From: Methylobacterium currus
GTDB taxonomy: Bacteria; Pseudomonadota; Alphaproteobacteria; Rhizobiales; Beijerinckiaceae
Length of the DNA: 64,000 nt
Direction: 5' to 3'
Assembly (NCBI RefSeq): GCF_003058325.1
Contig: NZ_CP028843.1
Coordinates: 1,293,501 to 1,357,500 of the forward strand
Shown here: piece by piece, positions 1 through 11,456 of the stretch
Layout of the letters: the number at the start of each line of letters is the position of its first letter
How positions within the stretch are numbered: the first letter of the stretch is position 1
Program-made: the position numbers and the translations under genes
The notes under the pieces: model-generated
The model's input: the letters and a program-made list of their open reading frames with translations, nothing else
Database searches by the model: none
What the model was told of the DNA's origin: nothing

Positions 1-2
1 CG

Positions 3-533
3 GCCCGGCCGGCCGCCGGCAACGCCCTGCGGGTCCAGCCCTGGTCGGCGCTGGCACGGATGCAGGGCCGGCCGCGCCAACCCGTGCGCGCCGTCAAGGC
101 GCCGCCTTTGCCCACCATCGCCACCGGCATCGGCGAGACGGCACGCCCCACTGCTGCGATCGAGCCGGGCCGGATCCTCGACGGCACCCGCCTCGCCGCG
201 GAGGCCGCCGCCCTGCCGACGCTCGCGATCGCCCCGGCCTCGTCCCTGCCGCCCGCTCTACGCCCGCCCGCCCCCCTGTGCGGCTCCGACGAGATCCGGA
301 TCCAGAACTACGCCGCCCGCATCGCCGGCAGCGTCGGCGTGAAGCCCGGCGACGATCTCGGCCTGTTCACCCCCGACGGCCACGCCACCGCGCGCCTCGC
401 CCCGGTGCTGCTGGCGATGTCCTCGGTCGAGCTCGGGGCCCTGCGGGCGAGCCCGGCCCTCGTCGCCGCGGCGATCGCCCGGGCCGAGGCCGAGCGCGGA
501 GCGGCGAGCCGGCAGGCCGAGGCGGCGCCTTAG
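3..533 (+). CDS. Hypothetical protein, 5'-truncated by window edge
   Basis: The frame is open from the first bases of the window to the TAA at 533, so the gene probably begins upstream; an internal ATG lies at 60. About 176 residues are visible. They are rich in Ala and Pro, and the second half (from about residue 115) is more ordered-looking. I recognise no domain. It lies on the same strand as ycjX and ends about 60 bp before it, so the two may be co-transcribed. Codon use matches the GC-rich neighbours, which supports a real chromosomal gene, but no function can be assigned. Confidence 0.5.
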   Translation, partial: ARPAAGNALRVQPWSALARMQGRPRQPVRAVKAPPLPTIATGIGETARPTAAIEPGRILDGTRLAAEAAALPTLAIAPASSLPPALRPPAPLCGSDEIRIQNYAARIAGSVGVKPGDDLGLFTPDGHATARLAPVLLAMSSVELGALRASPALVAAAIARAEAERGAASRQAEAAP

Positions 534-595
534 GCCCTTGCGGAAGCCCGTCCTCCGCGCCACCTCGGGACCGACATGAAGCGAGAGCGTACCGC

Positions 596-2062
596 GTGCC
601 GCCCCTGATCGACCTCGCCGCGCGTGCCGGCTCCCTCGCCAAGTCCGTCACGGAGGCCACGCGCTCCCTGGCGGAAGCCTCGAACGACCTCCTGGTCCAG
701 CCGACGGTGCGGCTCGGCGTCACCGGCCTCGCGCGCTCGGGGAAAACGGTGTTCACCACCGCGCTCGTGCACCAGCTCACCGGCCTCCACCCGCTGCCGG
801 CGCTCCGCGCCTCGCAGGAGGGCCGCCTGCGCCGGGCCCGCCTGGTGCCGCAGCCCGACGACGCGATCCCGCGCTTCCCCTACGAGGACCACCTCGCGGC
901 GCTGACCGAGGCACGCCGCTGGCCGCGCTCGACCGACCGGATCAGCCAGTTGCGGCTGGAGATCGATTACGAGCGCAAGAGCGGCTGGCGCACCGGTCCG
1001 GCGAGCCTGATGGTCGACATCGTCGACTACCCGGGCGAGTGGCTGCTCGACCTGGCCCTCATCGAGCAGACCTACGAGGGCTGGTCGCGCGAGACGATCG
1101 CCGCTGCCGAGCGGCCCGGCCGGGCCGCGATGGCGGCGCCCTGGCTCGCCTCGCTGCGGGCGCTCGATCCCAACCAGCCCCTCGACGAGATCGTGGCCGA
1201 GCGGGCGAGCGAGGCGTTCAAGGTCTATCTCGCCGCCGTGCGCTCCGGTCCCGAGGCGGTGGCGACCACGCCGCCGGGCCGCTTCCTGATGCCGGGCGAC
1301 CTCGCGGGCTCGCCGGCGCTGACCTTCGCGCCCCTGATCCTCGATCGTCCGGTGAACCCCGACAGCCTCGGGGGGCTGATGCAGCGCCGCTTCGAGGCCT
1401 ACAAGCACCGGGTCGTGACGCCGTTCTTCCGCGACCATTTCCAGCGCATCGACCGCCAGATCGTGCTCGTCGACGTGCTGGCGGCGGTCGATGCCGGGGC
1501 GGCGGCCTTGGCCGAGCTGGAGGAGGCCCTGGACCGGGTGCTGATGAGCCTGCGGGTCGGGCGCAACAGCCTCCTGTCGCGCTTCTTCGCGCCCCGGGCC
1601 GACCGCATCCTGTTCGCCGCCACCAAGGCCGACCACCTGCACCATTCCAGTCACGACCGGCTCGATGCGCTCCTGCGCCTCCTCGTCGCCCGGTCCCTGC
1701 GCCGCACGGAAGCCGCGGGCGCCCATGTCAGCACCCAGGCGCTGGCCTCGGTGCGCTCGACCCGCGAGACGGTGGTGCATGACGGGCCGAACGCCTTCCG
1801 GGCGGTGGCCGGCACGCCGGAGGCGGGCGAGAGCATCGACGGCGAGACCTTCGACGGTGAGACGGAAGCCGCGATCTTCCCGGGCGAGCTGCCCGAGCGG
1901 CCGGAAGCCGTGCTGGAGGGCGCCGTCCCCCCGGGCTCGCTGCGCTTCCCGCGCTTCCGCCCGCCGCAAGTCGCCCGCGACGCCCTCGGCCGTCCGGGCC
2001 GCCTGCCGCAGATCCGCCTCGACCGCGCGCTGCACTTCCTGATCGGCGACCGCCTGGCCTGA
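596..2062 (+). CDS. ycjX: YcjX-family P-loop protein
   Basis: This 488-residue protein is a YcjX-type (DUF463) nucleotide-binding protein, a family of GTPase-like proteins often associated with stress regulons. The Walker A motif GLARSGKT is at residues 44-51, just after a short N-terminal segment, as in the family. A conserved-looking VDIVDYPGEW stretch at about residues 139-148 resembles the switch/Walker B region. The frame stays open upstream, but GTG 596 is the best start because it puts the P-loop at the usual distance from the N-terminus. The following gene is a YcjF-like membrane protein 8 bp downstream, the standard pairing. Confidence 0.85.
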   Translation: MPPLIDLAARAGSLAKSVTEATRSLAEASNDLLVQPTVRLGVTGLARSGKTVFTTALVHQLTGLHPLPALRASQEGRLRRARLVPQPDDAIPRFPYEDHLAALTEARRWPRSTDRISQLRLEIDYERKSGWRTGPASLMVDIVDYPGEWLLDLALIEQTYEGWSRETIAAAERPGRAAMAAPWLASLRALDPNQPLDEIVAERASEAFKVYLAAVRSGPEAVATTPPGRFLMPGDLAGSPALTFAPLILDRPVNPDSLGGLMQRRFEAYKHRVVTPFFRDHFQRIDRQIVLVDVLAAVDAGAAALAELEEALDRVLMSLRVGRNSLLSRFFAPRADRILFAATKADHLHHSSHDRLDALLRLLVARSLRRTEAAGAHVSTQALASVRSTRETVVHDGPNAFRAVAGTPEAGESIDGETFDGETEAAIFPGELPERPEAVLEGAVPPGSLRFPRFRPPQVARDALGRPGRLPQIRLDRALHFLIGDRLA

Positions 2063-2070
2063 GGCTTTCG

Positions 2071-3111
2071 ATGACGAATACCCCCACACCGAAGCCCCGC
2101 GCCTTCCGCCTGCCCCCCGCCGGCACGGAGACCACAACCGCCCCGCCGCCGCCCGGCACCGAGACGGCGCTCGCCGACGGCGTGCGGGTGGTGGAGGAGC
2201 CGTTCGAGATCGTCGAGGCCGCCGACGGCGTCGCCGTGCCGGTGGCGCCGCGCTCGCGTGCGCCCTGGGCGACGCTGCTGCTCTCAGCGCTCGGCGGCCT
2301 CGCCTCCCTCGGCATCGGCCTCGCGGTCGAGCGCCTGATCGCCGACCTGTTCGCCGCCGCGCCCTGGCTCGGCATCCTGGCTCTGGTGCTGCTGGCGGTG
2401 GCGGTGGTGGCGCTCGCGGCCATCGTCTGGCGCGAGGTGGCGGGCGTTCTGCGCGAGCGCCGCATCGAGACCCTGCGCGAGGAGGCCCTCGACGCGCTCC
2501 GCTCCCGCGACCACAGCGCCGCCAAGGCCGTCGTGCGACAGATCTCCGGCCTCTACGCCGGGCGACCGGCGGCCGCGGCGGCGCGCGCGCGGCTGGCCGC
2601 CCTCGACGACCAGATCCTCGACGTCGAGGACCGGATCAGCATCGCCGAGGCCGAACTGCTGGCGTCCCTCGACCGCTCCGCCAAGGCGGCGGTGGCGGAG
2701 GCCGCCAAGCAGGTCTCGGCGGTGACGGCCTTGAGCCCGCGGGCGATCGTCGATGTCGGCTTCGTGATCTTCGCGGCGGTCCGGTTGCTTCGCCGCATCG
2801 CCACCATCTATGGCGGGCGGCCCGGCCTGTTCGGCTTCCTGCGCCTCGCCCGGGCGGCGCTCGCCCATCTCGCCGTCACCGGCAGCGTCGCGGTCGGCGA
2901 CAGCCTGGTGCAGCAGGTGCTGGGCCTAGGGGTCGCGGCGCGGATCTCGGCGAAGCTCGGGGAGGGCGTGCTCAACGGCCTGATGACGGCGCGCTTCGGG
3001 CTGGCCGCCTTGGCCGTGTGCCGGCCGCTGCCCTTCACGCGGGAGCCGGCGCCGCGGCTCGGCGACGTGGCGGGCGAGCTGATCCGCCGGGAGGAGGGCG
3101 GACCCGCCTGA
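2071..3111 (+). CDS. ycjF: YcjF-family (TIGR01620/DUF697) inner-membrane protein
   Basis: A 346-residue membrane protein that follows ycjX at 8 bp. After a Pro-rich cytoplasmic N-terminus there are two adjacent hydrophobic segments at about residues 67-120 (rich in Leu, Ala, Val). A predicted helical region follows, then a C-terminal DUF697-like region (about residues 245-325) rich in Gly, Ala and Leu. The YcjX/YcjF pair is widespread in Proteobacteria, and this gene is assigned mainly from that pairing plus its topology. The biochemical role is not established. Confidence 0.8.
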   Translation: MTNTPTPKPRAFRLPPAGTETTTAPPPPGTETALADGVRVVEEPFEIVEAADGVAVPVAPRSRAPWATLLLSALGGLASLGIGLAVERLIADLFAAAPWLGILALVLLAVAVVALAAIVWREVAGVLRERRIETLREEALDALRSRDHSAAKAVVRQISGLYAGRPAAAAARARLAALDDQILDVEDRISIAEAELLASLDRSAKAAVAEAAKQVSAVTALSPRAIVDVGFVIFAAVRLLRRIATIYGGRPGLFGFLRLARAALAHLAVTGSVAVGDSLVQQVLGLGVAARISAKLGEGVLNGLMTARFGLAALAVCRPLPFTREPAPRLGDVAGELIRREEGGPA

Positions 3112-3216
3112 GCCGGCCGCGGCCCGCATTGCGACGACATCTCAGGCTCCGTTGCGTCAACTAATTCTTTAACAAGGACATATTATTACTCCCCCTAGAT
3201 CGGGGAAAGCTTCACC

Positions 3217-5313
3217 ATGCGTTATCTGACTGTCCGGAACGTACTCGGAGCAATAATATTTATTTTTGGAGCGATCATCGTCGTTTCCTCGGTCTATAAC
3301 CTGAGCGCCGCGTTCGGCGCGAAGGAGAAAGCGGACCTGACCGGGCGCTACATCAAGCTCAGCCGGTCCATGCTGGAAGGCCTGGCCTCCTTCCGCAGCG
3401 AGCGCGGCTGGAGCATGACCGGCCTCGGCTTCGCACCGGAAGCGAACCGGGTGTCGCGGCGCGTGGCGCTGGAATCCCGCGGGCCGGTGGATCGGGCGCT
3501 GGGCGAGGCGGCGGCGGCTTCGCGCTCCATCGACGATCCGGCCCTCGCCGCCGCGACGGAGGAGCTGGCGGCGGCCGCCGAATCCTGGAGGTCTCTGCGC
3601 GGCCGGATCGACGCCGATCTCGACCGGCCGATGGCCGGCCGGGACAAGGCCCTGTTCGCCCAGCTGAACGAGGTCGGCGGGCGCCTGCTCACCCTGATCG
3701 ACACGATGTCGGCCCAGGCCGACACCACCCTGAGGCAGCTCGACCCGGTGCAGGAATCGACCATCGCCACGAAGGCGATCATCGGGTCGCTCCGGAACCT
3801 GACCGGGCAGCAGCTCCTGGCGGTCAACATGCTGCTCTCCGGCGACCGGCTGCCCCTGCCGACGGACGGCCCGGCCCTGCGCGCCCGGGAGATCCAGGGA
3901 CGGACGACCTGGGATCTCGTCGGAACCCTGCTCTCGACCAACCGTTCGGGCCTGGTCCAATCCGCCTACCGGACCGCCACCGCCGAGTATTTCGAGGGGG
4001 TCCTGGGGTCACAGCGGGCAGAGATCCTGGCCACCGTCGAGGCCGGGCGGAAGCCGAGCATCGCCCCGATGGATGCGTGGCTCGAAGGCGCCGCCAAGGG
4101 GCAGTCGGCCATCGCCGCGACGGCGCTCGCCCTGATGGACGCCGCGGCGACCGCCGCCGATGCGGAGACGGCACGGGCCCGGCAGGCCTTCGCGGTGCAT
4201 TGCACGCTCGCGATCGCCGGAATTCTCCTGACGCTGATCGGGGCGGCGATCGCGCAGGTCTGGATCGCGGGCCGGATCCATACCCTCGCGGCGGCGACCC
4301 GGCGCATCGCGGACGGCGATCTCGCCGTCGCGGTGCCGGGCGCGCATCACCGGGACGAGATCGGCGGCATGGCCGCCGCGCTCGAGGTCTTCCGCGACAC
4401 CATGCAGCGCGGCCGCGCCCTGGAGCGCGAGACCGAGCAGGCCCGTCTCGCGGCCGAGGAGCAGCGGCGCGCCGGGATGCGCGCGGTCGCCAATGCCTTC
4501 GAGGAGGCGGTGGGCGCCGTCGTCGCCAAGGTCTCGGCCTCGGCGACCGCTCTCGAGGGCACCGCACGGAGCATGACCGCCACCGCGACCGAGACCGCCG
4601 GCCAGTCGACCTCCGCGGCTTCCGCGGCGGAGCAGGCGGCCACCAACGTCGACACCGTGGCGGCGGCCGTCGAGGAGCTGGGCTCCTCGGTCCAGGAGAT
4701 CGGCCGGCAGATCGTGGCCTCGTCCGATCTCGCCGGACGGGCCGTGGCCGAGGCGGACGAGACCATGCGGCTGGTCCAGGAGATGACGCGCAACTCTAGC
4801 AGGATCGGCGACATGGTCGGGATGATCGCGACCATCGCCTCGCAGACCAACCTCTTGGCCCTCAACGCGACGATCGAGGCGGCGAGGGCCGGGGAGGCGG
4901 GGCGTGGCTTCGCGGTGGTCGCCGCCGAGGTCAAGGAGCTCGCCACCCAGACCGCCAAGGCCACCGACGAGATCAGCCAGCAGATCGGCCAGATCCAGGT
5001 CGTCACCGAGCAGGCGGTCGGGGCGATCACCGCGATCACGACCCGCATCGGCGAGATCAGTACGGTCACGGCGACGATCTCGGCGGCGGTCGAGGAGCAG
5101 GGAGCGACGACGCAGGAGATCGTCCGCAACGTGGCGCAGGCCTCGGCCGGCACCCAGGAGGTCACCGGCAACGTGGCGGGCGTCGCCCGGGCGTCGGAGC
5201 GGACCGGCCTGGCCGCCCGGCAGGTGCTGGATTCGGCCTCCGACCTCTCGCGCGAATCCGAGCATCTCGGTACCGAGGTCGAGCGCTTCCTCGCGCGGGT
5301 GCGCGCCGCCTGA
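3217..5313 (+). CDS. Methyl-accepting chemotaxis protein
   Basis: A 698-residue transmembrane chemoreceptor. It has an N-terminal membrane segment at about residues 7-30, a long helical periplasmic sensor region to about 320, a second membrane segment at about 325-348, a HAMP domain at about 348-400 and a cytoplasmic signalling domain to the C-terminus. The highly conserved hairpin tip (NLLALNATIEAARAGEAGRG followed by FAVVAAEV) is at about residues 548-575. It signals to CheA/CheW. The ligand is unknown: the periplasmic part is a four-helix-bundle type with no distinctive motif. The first 80 bp and the upstream region are noticeably AT-richer than the rest. No che genes are adjacent. Confidence 0.93.
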   Translation: MRYLTVRNVLGAIIFIFGAIIVVSSVYNLSAAFGAKEKADLTGRYIKLSRSMLEGLASFRSERGWSMTGLGFAPEANRVSRRVALESRGPVDRALGEAAAASRSIDDPALAAATEELAAAAESWRSLRGRIDADLDRPMAGRDKALFAQLNEVGGRLLTLIDTMSAQADTTLRQLDPVQESTIATKAIIGSLRNLTGQQLLAVNMLLSGDRLPLPTDGPALRAREIQGRTTWDLVGTLLSTNRSGLVQSAYRTATAEYFEGVLGSQRAEILATVEAGRKPSIAPMDAWLEGAAKGQSAIAATALALMDAAATAADAETARARQAFAVHCTLAIAGILLTLIGAAIAQVWIAGRIHTLAAATRRIADGDLAVAVPGAHHRDEIGGMAAALEVFRDTMQRGRALERETEQARLAAEEQRRAGMRAVANAFEEAVGAVVAKVSASATALEGTARSMTATATETAGQSTSAASAAEQAATNVDTVAAAVEELGSSVQEIGRQIVASSDLAGRAVAEADETMRLVQEMTRNSSRIGDMVGMIATIASQTNLLALNATIEAARAGEAGRGFAVVAAEVKELATQTAKATDEISQQIGQIQVVTEQAVGAITAITTRIGEISTVTATISAAVEEQGATTQEIVRNVAQASAGTQEVTGNVAGVARASERTGLAARQVLDSASDLSRESEHLGTEVERFLARVRAA

Positions 5314-5368
5314 GGCACCAAACGATGCAGATCCCGCTCTCGGTCCACCGTGCCGAGGACGGTTCGGC

Positions 5369-7603
<2,235 letters not shown>

Positions 7604-7607
<4 letters not shown>

Positions 7608-8533
7608 CGCGAGAGAACGGACTGACCCGGCCAGGGCTCACCCGACAAGGCTTCCTCGGCGCCGCGCTGACGGCGGCGGTCGGCGGCGGGGCCGCCGCGC
7701 AAGGAACGGAGCTGCACCGGCGGCCGATCCCGGCGAGCGGCGAGCCCCTGCCGGTGATCGGGCTCGGCACTTGGCGCGGCTTCGACGTGGGGGCGAAGCC
7801 CGCCGAGCGTGCGCCCCTGCGCGAGGTGGTGGCGACTTTGCTCCGCCAAGGCGGCCGGGTGATCGATTCCTCGCCGATGTACGGGCGGGCGGAAGGCGTC
7901 ACCGGCGACCTCGTGGCGGAGGCCGGGGCCCGCGAGCGGACCTTCCTCGCCACCAAGGTCTGGACCAGCGGCCGCGAGGCGGGACTCGCGCAGATGACGC
8001 GCTCGCTCCAGCTCCTGCGCACCGATCGCCTCGACCTGATGCAGATCCACAACCTGCTCGACTGGCGCACGCACCTGCCGACCCTGAGGGACTGGAAGGC
8101 GGAGGGGCGGATCCGCTACCTCGGCATCTCGCACTACACCGAGAGCGCCTACGACGCCGTCGAGGCGGTGCTGCGGGCCGAGCGGCTGGATGTCCTCCAG
8201 ATCAACTACGCCCTCGACGACCGGGCGGCGGAGACGCGCCTGCTGCCGCTCGCCGCGGAACGCGGCGTGGCGGTGCTGGTCAACCGTCCCTTCGGCGGCG
8301 GCGGGCTCTTGCGCCGCCTGGCGCAGACGCCGCTGCCGGACTACGCGGCGGAACTCGGCTGCGCCTCCTGGGCGGAGATCCTGCTGAAATTCGTGATCTC
8401 CCACCCGGCCGTGACCTGCGCCATCCCCGGCACCGCCGATCCCGGCCACATGGCGGCGAACCTGCGCGCCGGCACCGGCCCGCTGCCGGACGAGGCATTA
8501 CGGAAGCGCATGGCCGCGACCCTGCCGGGCTGA
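7604..8533 (+). CDS. Aldo/keto reductase with Tat signal
   Basis: A 309-residue aldo/keto reductase. The N-terminus (residues 1-33) resembles a twin-arginine leader followed by a hydrophobic stretch ending in AAAQG, so export to the periplasm is likely. The catalytic tetrad is visible: the Asp and Tyr of the IDSSPMYGRAEG block, Lys in LATKVWTSG, and His in LDLMQIHNLLDW. Start ATG 7604 overlaps the stop of the AraC gene by 4 bp, and the frame upstream of it is only a shadow of that gene. The substrate is unknown. Coupling to the regulator suggests a link to aromatic metabolism, but that is inference. Confidence 0.85.
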
Positions 8534-8815
8534 ACCCAAGCTGAACGCAAACACCGGCCAAGTCGCCAGACAGCTTTACGGCAGCAAGCGCGGCCATAGC
8601 CCAGTCGATCCGCCCACAAGAGCGCTCCGCCCCGCCATATTGCTGCCGTTCTGCCTGTGTTAATGATCCCCCATCCACATCGCTTCTCGTCCAGCGCGCG
8701 ACCGTCCATGTTCGCGCCGCGGGCGGTCGCGGTCCACGCGCACCATCCTGCCACGCGTCAAGAAGCGAGCCGGCTTCGATCCTTCGGCCGGGCTCGACCA
8801 ATCATCGGGGGTTCC

Positions 8816-9208
8816 ATGCTCAAGTCGTCCGTCGCCGCTCTCGTCCTGTGCGCCGCCCTGCCGGCCAGCCTGCAGCCGGCGGCGGCGGAGGGGCGGGGAT
8901 ATAACGGCACCTGGTCGGTGCAGCTCGTCACCGAATCGGGCATGTGCGACAGCCGCTACTCCGTCTCGCTCGCGATCGCCGACGGCGACGTCCGGGTCGC
9001 CTCGACGGGTGAGGGCGGTGCGACCGTGAGCGGGCGCATCGGGCCGGACGGCCATGTCGGCCTCACCGTCCGCCACGGCGCGACGAGCGGCGCCGCCTCG
9101 GGCCGGCTCCAGGCCAATTCCGGCTCCGGCACCTGGAACGTCTCTTCCCTGTGCTCCGGCCGCTGGACCGCGCAGCGCCGCACGGCCCGGGTCGCGCAGG
9201 CGGACTGA
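8816..9208 (+). CDS. Small secreted protein of unknown function
   Basis: A 130-residue protein with a clear Sec signal peptide (residues 1-25, KSS then a hydrophobic core, cleavage near AAAEG). The mature part is a Gly/Ser-rich beta-type domain containing GTWSVQLVTESGMCD and a C-terminal Cys in SSLCSGRW, so one disulfide is possible. Proteins of this type are common in Methylobacterium genomes; no function is known to me. ATG 8816 is chosen because it starts the signal peptide; the upstream in-frame ATG at 8657 would bury it. Confidence 0.7.
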   Translation: MLKSSVAALVLCAALPASLQPAAAEGRGYNGTWSVQLVTESGMCDSRYSVSLAIADGDVRVASTGEGGATVSGRIGPDGHVGLTVRHGATSGAASGRLQANSGSGTWNVSSLCSGRWTAQRRTARVAQAD

Positions 9209-9238
9209 CGACGATCGCTGCACGACGCAGCGATCCTT

Positions 9239-9964
9239 CTACCCGCCGGCTTTCGAGCGGGTGCAGAACCGGCTCCAGGCTTGTGCATGCACGGTGCTGA
9301 TGATGCCCGAGGCCCAGAACAGGCGGCAATCGGGCATCAGCGGCGCGTTGTGGCTCTCCAGGTGGTAGGTGCCCCGCTGCGAGCCGCGCAGGATCTTCTT
9401 CAGGAAGCGGTGCCCCTCCGCCGTCGTCACGGCGGCGTAGAGGTCGAGCAGGCGCTCCGGGCTCTCTCCCGCCTCGGCGCAGAGCACCACGTCGTCCGGC
9501 TCGTATTTCGGATACATCGACAGGCCGGCGACCCGGAACGCGATGGTGCCGTAGGGCACCGGGAACGGCACCGTGATGCGGAAGAGGTCGCCCCCCGGCC
9601 CGGGCTGCTCGTCCCCGGTGTCGATCAAGCCGCCGGCACTGATCAATCCCTTCACTCCCACGACCTGGCCGCCCTCGGCGGGCTGTTCCGGCGCATCGTC
9701 GTCGCCGAACAGGAGACCTTTGGCGGTGACCTCGACGCCGTCGCGGCGGAAGCGCGCGGCGTAGCGCTCGGCATCGTCCTGGCCGATGGTCCGGGTGCCG
9801 GCCTCGTGCGCCCGGTAGGTGCTCTCCGGCCAGGCATTCTGCAAAGCGGCGTCCCGCGCCGAGCGGTAGCCGGCGACGATGCGCGCCTGCCGCAGCCGCT
9901 CCCCTTGCGCGGCCCGGACCCGGTTCTCTCCCGACTGTATCACCTCAGCGAAATTCCCCGACAC
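9239..9964 (-). CDS. Prophage repressor, XRE HTH plus S24 peptidase (CI/LexA-like)
   Basis: A 241-residue repressor. The N-terminal half (residues about 20-75) is a degenerate helix-turn-helix; the C-terminal half is a LexA/CI-type S24 autopeptidase. The catalytic Ser149 lies in AGLSMYP and the general-base Lys189 in GHRFLKK. A probable self-cleavage bond is Ala110-Gly111 in LISAGG. DNA damage and RecA would therefore be expected to inactivate it. It is transcribed away from the rest of the cluster and starts at GTG 9964, facing the rightward operon. It is the left-most prophage gene I can support and probably the switch for prophage or GTA-like expression. Confidence 0.85.
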   Translation of the reverse strand: MSGNFAEVIQSGENRVRAAQGERLRQARIVAGYRSARDAALQNAWPESTYRAHEAGTRTIGQDDAERYAARFRRDGVEVTAKGLLFGDDDAPEQPAEGGQVVGVKGLISAGGLIDTGDEQPGPGGDLFRITVPFPVPYGTIAFRVAGLSMYPKYEPDDVVLCAEAGESPERLLDLYAAVTTAEGHRFLKKILRGSQRGTYHLESHNAPLMPDCRLFWASGIISTVHAQAWSRFCTRSKAGG

Positions 9965-9997
9965 TTGAGGTATTGAGCAAAATCATTACATCATGTA
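9965..9997 (+). promoter_or_regulatory. Rightward promoter/operator next to the repressor
   Basis: TTGAGG at 9965-9970 and TACATC at 9987-9992 are spaced 16 bp and could be -35 and -10 elements. The -10 is part of a perfect odd palindrome, TACAT-C-ATGTA (9987-9997), which suits a repressor operator. The position directly upstream of the repressor start fits autoregulation and control of the rightward operon. Read from sequence only. Confidence 0.4.
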
Positions 9998-9999
9998 GC

Positions 10000-10342
10000 T
10001 ACCGCTGCCGCAAGGACCGCGGCCAGGACCGGGCAAGCATCGTTGTTCATCCCGGTCCCGTCCTGCACCCTAACCCAGCGGCAGCCTGGCGCCGTACCCC
10101 TCGTTGCGGGAGTCCTCCGATGGTCCACCGTTTCCTCGCCGCTAGACGCGGGCTGCCCGACGACGGGTCCGCTGACGAGGGAGCCGCTGACGAGGGGGCC
10201 GCTCCTTGGCGCAAGGCAGGGCCGGCGGCGGACGATCCGAACCGGGACTGCCCTGATCGCTCCGGCGGCGAATCGCCGCAACGGGTGCGCGACGCCAGGG
10301 AGAGCCGTCGCGCCGCGCGCCGCGCCGGTGCAGGAGGGACGC
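10000..10342. other. Leader region without a supported gene; contains a 15-bp tandem repeat
   Basis: No open frame here has a start and ribosome-binding site that convince me. At 10169-10203 a 15-bp unit (CCGCTGACGAGGGRG) is repeated about 2.3 times in tandem. The region probably is the 5' leader of the small membrane protein and NusG-like gene. Confidence 0.4.
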
Positions 10343-10507
10343 ATGAAGGTTGCCCTGATCGTGCTCTGGACCCTCGCCGCGGGGGTCGGCCTGTTCCTGA
10401 TGGTGCGCGCCCGGATCGTGCGCGCGACCGAGGCGCTGACGCGGGAGGCCGCCCGCGAGCGGATCGCCCCGCCCGACGCGCCGCCGGATCGCCCCGGCGA
10501 GGCCTGA
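10343..10507 (+). CDS. Small single-pass membrane protein
   Basis: A 54-residue protein starting at ATG 10343 with a strong ribosome-binding site (AGGAGGG about 4 bases upstream). Residues 2-22 are a hydrophobic membrane segment, followed by a charged, Arg/Glu-rich cytoplasmic tail ending in a Pro-rich stretch. It lies 34 bp before the NusG-like gene and is probably co-transcribed with it. Function unknown. It is too short for a typical holin with lysis partners, and lysis genes are at the far end of the cluster. Confidence 0.6.
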   Translation: MKVALIVLWTLAAGVGLFLMVRARIVRATEALTREAARERIAPPDAPPDRPGEA

Positions 10508-10541
10508 CCGGAACCGCCCTGCGGCAGCCGGGGAGGGCGGC

Positions 10542-11201
10542 GTGAGCGGGAAGAAACGCCGCATCGCCCGCCGTCGCCGCGAGGCCCTGGCGCATGACCG
10601 CCCGCCGGCGGCGAGGACAGCCGAGATCCGCCGCCGGCGCCGCCGGCGGATCCGGCCCGCCCGGATCGTGCTGGCGGCCGACCGGGTCTGGCTCGTCGCC
10701 GAGACGAAGCCGCGCTGGGCCGCCCGGACGGCCCGCGACCTCGACGATGCCGGCATCCCCACCTTCGAGCCGCGGGAGGAGATCGAGCTGACCTCGGCCC
10801 AAGGCCGCCACCGCACCGTCCGGGTGCCGCTCCTGCACCGCACGCTGTTCGTCGGATTGCGCGACGACGACGACCTCGTGCGGGTCGAAGGGCATCCGGG
10901 GATTGCCCGGGTGCTGTTCCGCGACGGTCGCGCCGTGGTCGTCGCGCCCGCCGTGCTCCAGGGCTTCGCCGACGCGATCACCGGCCACGGCAGTGGCGGG
11001 GAGGGCGGCGACGCGGAGGCGGTGACGGCGCTGCTCTTCGCCCTCGGCGACGACGTGCGGGTGACGGCCGGACCGCTGGCGGCGTTGCGCGGCACGGTCG
11101 AGGGGATCGATCCGGCCCGCCGGCGCTACCGGGTCGCCCTGTCGCTGTTCGGGCGCGAGACCCCGGTGCTGCTCGACGAGGATCGGGTCGCGCGGGACTG
11201 A
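10542..11201 (+). CDS. Prophage NusG-family antitermination factor
   Basis: A 219-residue NusG paralogue. A very basic N-terminus (residues 1-40, many Arg) precedes an NGN-like domain (about 48-150, beginning WLVAETKPRWAARTARDL and containing VPLLHRTLFVGL). A C-terminal KOW-type domain follows (about 170-219, GDDVRVTAGPLAALRGTVEG). NusG-family specialised paralogues (RfaH, LoaP and similar) bind RNA polymerase and let it read through terminators in long operons. Placement directly before the promoter and leader of the terminase/head/tail operon suggests it drives late-gene readthrough. Start GTG 10542 has GGGAGGG just upstream. Confidence 0.75.
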   Translation: MSGKKRRIARRRREALAHDRPPAARTAEIRRRRRRRIRPARIVLAADRVWLVAETKPRWAARTARDLDDAGIPTFEPREEIELTSAQGRHRTVRVPLLHRTLFVGLRDDDDLVRVEGHPGIARVLFRDGRAVVVAPAVLQGFADAITGHGSGGEGGDAEAVTALLFALGDDVRVTAGPLAALRGTVEGIDPARRRYRVALSLFGRETPVLLDEDRVARD

Positions 11202-11237
11202 GCCGCCGGAAAAGTTGCGCCCCGCCGAAGAGAACAT

Positions 11238-11266
11238 TTGACGAACATCGGCGGGGCGGGTACAAG
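11238..11266 (+). promoter_or_regulatory. Sigma70-type promoter of the packaging/structural operon
   Basis: TTGACG (11238-11243), 17-bp spacer, TACAAG (11261-11266). It lies between the NusG-like gene and the terminase small subunit, giving a leader of about 185 nt. It is the best promoter-like match in this stretch and all downstream prophage genes are on the same strand. Confidence 0.5.
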
Positions 11267-11289
11267 GGTTTCAGGTTATCCGGGTCTGC

Positions 11290-11410
11290 GGCCTGCCCCT
11301 CGGGGACGTGGCTGCTCGACTGCCCCGCGACGCGGGGATGTGTCCCCGGACCCGGCCCACGGCATCACCGAGGCGAAGGGCGGCTCGTGTCCGCTGGCCT
11401 CGGGGTAGCC
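11290..11410 (+). promoter_or_regulatory. Structured GC-rich leader upstream of terminase
   Basis: The leader contains successive short hairpins, including CCCCTCGGGG and CCCGC-GAC-GCGGG, before the terminase start. The density of hairpins just after a promoter and just after a NusG paralogue suggests an RNA recruitment or pausing site, but this is inference from position and local complementarity only. Confidence 0.3.
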
Positions 11411-11456
11411 GTCAGCCCCGGGCCGTGCCGCGCTTCCCACTTCCCAAAGAGGCGAC

